Source of the DNA: an uncultured Collinsella sp.
GTDB taxonomy: Bacteria; Actinomycetota; Coriobacteriia; Coriobacteriales; Coriobacteriaceae
Length of the DNA: 16,510 nucleotides
Reading direction: 5' to 3'
Assembly: GCA_902490405.1 (NCBI GenBank)
Contig: CABUDS010000037.1
Coordinates: 1-16,510, forward strand
Numbering within the stretch: the stretch's first letter is position 1; the number at the start of each line of letters is the position of its first letter. This document shows positions 15,137-16,510 of the stretch, piece by piece. Below the pieces are notes generated by a model that was not told the origin of the DNA, searched no databases, and saw only the letters and a program-made list of their open reading frames with translations. A program made the position numbers and the translations under genes.

Positions 15137-15208
15137 ATAAGTGGCTGGAAGTTGTTAAACGATTGTTTGGTTTCCGCAAACGGGATTCTGTTTAATCCAA
15201 CCACTTAT
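15137..15208. repeat. 72-bp imperfect long hairpin between convergent genes
   Basis: Three nested stems share one axis: ATAAGTGGCTGGA (15137-15149) with 15196-15208 (12 of 13 paired), TTAAAC (15155-15160) with GTTTAA (15190-15195), and GTTTG (15165-15169) with CAAAC (15177-15181). It lies between the convergent thiN and HEPN-like genes. There is no U-tract, so it is not a normal terminator. Its arms are members of the repeat family listed below. The outline is that of a small MITE or a structured recombination site, but I see no target-site duplication. Confidence 0.55.
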
Positions 15209-15216
15209 CTAACAAC
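15194..15216 (-). repeat. 23-bp repeat, left cluster, copy 1
   Basis: Read on the minus strand it begins GTTGTTAGATAAG and continues TGGTTGGATT. It matches copy 2 (15230-15252) at about three quarters of positions, with start-to-start spacing of 36 bases. A divergent inverted relative, GTTGTTAAACGATTG then TTTGGTTT, is at 15151-15173 on the plus strand. Confidence 0.6.
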
Positions 15217-15229
15217 CCGATCGTATGCA

Positions 15230-15252
15230 AATCCAACCACATGCTTAACAAC
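15230..15252 (-). repeat. 23-bp repeat, left cluster, copy 2, containing a stop codon
   Basis: On the minus strand this reads GTTGTTAAGC, then ATG, then TGGTTGGATT. The TAA at 15247-15245 is the stop codon of the HEPN-like gene, so the repeat spans the end of the gene. The 22-base core (TGTTAAGC, three bases, TGGTTGGATTT) agrees with the copy at 16282-16304 at 19 of 22 positions. Confidence 0.65.
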
Positions 15253-15943
15253 TTTGCTTTTCGATTAAAGGCCTGAAGTCCACCACGCCTTGGCGGGAAA
15301 GTCCTTTCCCCGTCGAGTATTCTCGATCGCGCTCGGGGTCTTCCTCGACGAATTTCCACACACCCTTTGCTATGAGAGAGATGAGCCCTTCAAGCTTGAC
15401 GACGCAATCGAACTCGCAGTCTTGTTGGCTTCCATGGCCGATTCCTTTATGCCCATAACTCGCGATTATCCCGCGCGCATCGCCCTGTACGCAAACCCCG
15501 ATGGCTTTGTAGGGGCTATACGCTTCGCCCCTTCCCTCGATGACCGACGACCCCGCATGGATCACCGCGCAGCGAAGCTGATAGAGATCCGATGCCGTAA
15601 AGATGCCTCGATCCTCTATCGTCTCAAACCCCTCTTTTATCTCATCTGGGCGCTTCTCGCCCTTGCGCGCATTGGTCATTTTTGTCCCATCGTTCGGGAG
15701 CTCCAGGTACTCCTTGCACCATTTTCGGTAATCCGTCCCGTCGATGTTTGCGCATACGTCTGGGATGGTCACTACGAGAGTCAAAGCGGCGAGCAGCAGC
15801 CCTGCGTCGAAGGCTTTTTCGCACTCTTCCACAAGTCTGCTTGGCGTACGGCAGACGACGGTGGGGAACTCGTATTCGTTGTCGCTGCATTTTAAACACG
15901 TAGAGGGCATGGGCTCCAAATCGGCAATTGCTGTTATGCTCAT
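15245..15943 (-). CDS. HEPN-like protein of unknown function, 232 aa
   Basis: I do not recognise a named gene. The central part shows a pattern I associate with a widespread HEPN-like group: a helix FDAGLLLAALTLVVTIPDVCANID (45-68), then Y..W...YLELP (72-83), then ASDLYQLRCAVIHAGSS (117-133). R124-x4-H129 fits the Rx4-6H motif that forms the active site of HEPN ribonucleases. Four Cys lie in the N-terminal third (C16, C19, C31, C41), with C16-x2-C19 a possible knuckle. The last 30 residues are charged. The ATG at 15943 overlaps the upstream TGA (ATGA) and has GCGAGGTG before it, so translation is coupled to the 90-aa gene. Membership in a toxin or phage-defence system is inference from motif and arrangement. 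It could equally be a non-catalytic HEPN protein. Confidence 0.78.
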   Translation of the reverse strand: MSITAIADLEPMPSTCLKCSDNEYEFPTVVCRTPSRLVEECEKAFDAGLLLAALTLVVTIPDVCANIDGTDYRKWCKEYLELPNDGTKMTNARKGEKRPDEIKEGFETIEDRGIFTASDLYQLRCAVIHAGSSVIEGRGEAYSPYKAIGVCVQGDARGIIASYGHKGIGHGSQQDCEFDCVVKLEGLISLIAKGVWKFVEEDPERDREYSTGKGLSRQGVVDFRPLIEKQSC

Positions 15944-16212
15944 AACACCTCGCCCGTTTCTGCGTCGATTCTTAGATCTGTCCTCGGTTCGATAAACTCA
16001 TCCACCATCTCGTCGTCGCGGTCGGGCTCGGTCACGAAGAGCGGTTCCGGGACGTCGATGCGCGGGCCAATCGTCAGGCTGCTGCACGCGATGATGCGAT
16101 CGAGATGCGGCTCAGCAGTCCCAGTAGTGAAGGCGGGGCGTAGCACATCGCGCACGTAGTTGACGATACCCAAAATCTCGTTCACGTAGTCGAACGCGAA
16201 CTTCTCGGCCAT
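15940..16212 (-). CDS. Small acidic protein of unknown function, 90 aa
   Basis: I do not recognise this protein. The N-terminal 25 residues (MAEKFAFDYVNEILGIVNYVRDVL) look helical. The C-terminal third is strongly acidic (TEPDRDDEMVDEFIEPRTD, 61-79) and ends in RIDAETGEVL. It has no DNA-binding or membrane segment that I can see. The start is well supported: GGGAGGA lies 7 bases before the ATG at 16212. Its stop overlaps the start of the HEPN-like gene (ATGA), so the two are made together. A small acidic partner just before a possible ribonuclease is the usual order for an antitoxin or inhibitor, but no antitoxin family was identified. Confidence 0.72.
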   Translation of the reverse strand: MAEKFAFDYVNEILGIVNYVRDVLRPAFTTGTAEPHLDRIIACSSLTIGPRIDVPEPLFVTEPDRDDEMVDEFIEPRTDLRIDAETGEVL

Positions 16213-16433
16213 GGTCGGTCCTCCCTGGCAAAGACGATTTCAACCAGAGCTTTTACAACTTCAATGAGTTGCTCCGCTTTAAATCCAACCATTGGCTTAA
16301 CAAAATGGTAGGAGACTTTCTTCAACCAGAAAACTAATAAACCCAACAAGTTATTTTCATACCCGCCAAAATAGTTAATTCAGTCCCATCCCAGGAAAAC
16401 CCGTAAGATAAGACAATCAATCAAAATTCCCCC
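16213..16433. other. AT-richer intergenic stretch with degenerate repeat copies
   Basis: No gene is supported here. Besides the clear repeat at 16282-16304 there are two weaker relatives on the minus strand, at 16239-16259 (plus strand TTCAACCAGAGC then TTTTACAAC) and 16321-16342 (TTCAACCAGAAAAC then TAATAAAC). The promoter of the two-gene module should lie here, but I found no pair of boxes I would defend. Base composition is distinctly AT-richer than the glycogen cluster. Confidence 0.4.
16282..16304 (-). repeat. 23-bp repeat, right side of the two-gene module
   Basis: The minus strand reads TGTTAAGC, CAA, TGGTTGGATTT, the same orientation as the copy at 15230-15252 and 1,052 bases from it. 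The pair therefore brackets the two genes as direct repeats. It is 70 bases upstream of the 90-aa gene, where it could also act as an operator. Confidence 0.65.
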
Positions 16434-16462
16434 TTGCATCAAGCAAAACATTCCCCTATAGT
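16434..16462 (+). promoter_or_regulatory. Promoter of the tRNA gene
   Basis: TTGCAT (16434-16439), a 17-base spacer and TATAGT (16457-16462) make a near-consensus sigma-70 promoter 13 bases before the first base of the tRNA. It is the clearest promoter in the window. Confidence 0.75.
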
Positions 16463-16475
16463 ATCTCCTCGTCAC

Positions 16476-16510
16476 GGGGGCGTAGCTCAGCTGGGAGAGC
16501 GCTTGACTGG
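16476..16510 (+). tRNA. tRNA 5' half, cut by the window edge; anticodon begins GG
   Basis: The 5' acceptor strand GGGGGCG (16476-16482), U8-A9, D-stem GCTC/GAGC (16485-16488, 16497-16500) around an 8-base D-loop, G26, and the anticodon-stem strand CTTGA (16502-16506) are all present. They are followed by C32, U33, G34 and G35. The third anticodon base is outside the window, so GGC (Ala), GGA (Ser), GGG (Pro) and GGU (Thr) remain possible. The overall D-arm looks most like tRNA-Ala(GGC), a guess. Confidence 0.85.

Noticed and set aside
15194..15252. CRISPR-like array with 36-base period
   Set aside because: Only two units, with 13-base gaps and imperfect copies; no cas genes are present, and other copies lie in inverted orientation.
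15137..15252. Integron attC site
   Set aside because: Individual 7-mers fit the core patterns, but the R''-L''-L'-R' order with cores at the hairpin base is not met, and no integrase is in the window.
15290..15895. 201-codon plus-strand open frame opposite the HEPN-like gene
   Set aside because: The minus-strand gene has the better ribosome site, ATGA coupling to an upstream gene and a recognisable motif; the plus frame has none of these.

Overview
The window is a GC-rich bacterial chromosome segment. It carries a complete glycogen cycle that includes a GlgC/GlgD pair, and it has a strong consensus tRNA promoter. This combination (GlgD in a high-GC genome, plus a fused amylase/4-alpha-glucanotransferase) suggests the actinobacterial class Coriobacteriia, and a Collinsella-like gut organism would fit. 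That placement is inference from gene content and composition; there is no rRNA or marker gene here to prove it.

Layout. Positions 1-13404 are almost entirely minus-strand genes. Transcription enters from a divergent control region at about 13405-13735 and reads glgB (branching enzyme), glgP (phosphorylase), glgC and glgD (catalytic and non-catalytic ADP-glucose pyrophosphorylase subunits) and glgA (glycogen synthase), ending at a terminator at 3848-3874. A separately promoted minus-strand gene follows. It encodes one 1098-residue protein joining a GH13 neopullulanase-like amylase to a GH77 4-alpha-glucanotransferase. A small FmdB-type zinc-ribbon gene comes last. GlgCD makes ADP-glucose, GlgA polymerises it, GlgB branches it, GlgP removes glucose-1-phosphate, and the fused enzyme is placed to hydrolyse and re-shuffle the maltodextrins left over. 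No separate GlgX is visible.

On the plus strand, 13736-15076 holds a HAD-family phosphatase and a thiamine pyrophosphokinase, 9 bases apart.

The right end differs in character. A two-gene minus-strand module (15245-16212) has ATGA start/stop overlap: a small acidic protein of unknown function, then a protein with a HEPN-like Arg-X4-His motif. It lies in AT-richer DNA and is bracketed by copies of a 22-23 bp repeat, one of which contains the stop codon of the second gene. A tRNA gene starting at 16476 runs off the right edge.

The observations most worth a second look are: (1) long lysine/alanine/threonine-rich, histone-H1-like tails on both polymer-building enzymes, GlgA and GlgB; (2) a shared TGGTAAA(A)C half-site repeated in the two control regions of the glycogen and maltodextrin genes, including one perfect 10+10 bp palindrome; (3) the repeat-bracketed HEPN-like two-gene module; (4) replacement by Gly of the conserved region-I His in GlgB.
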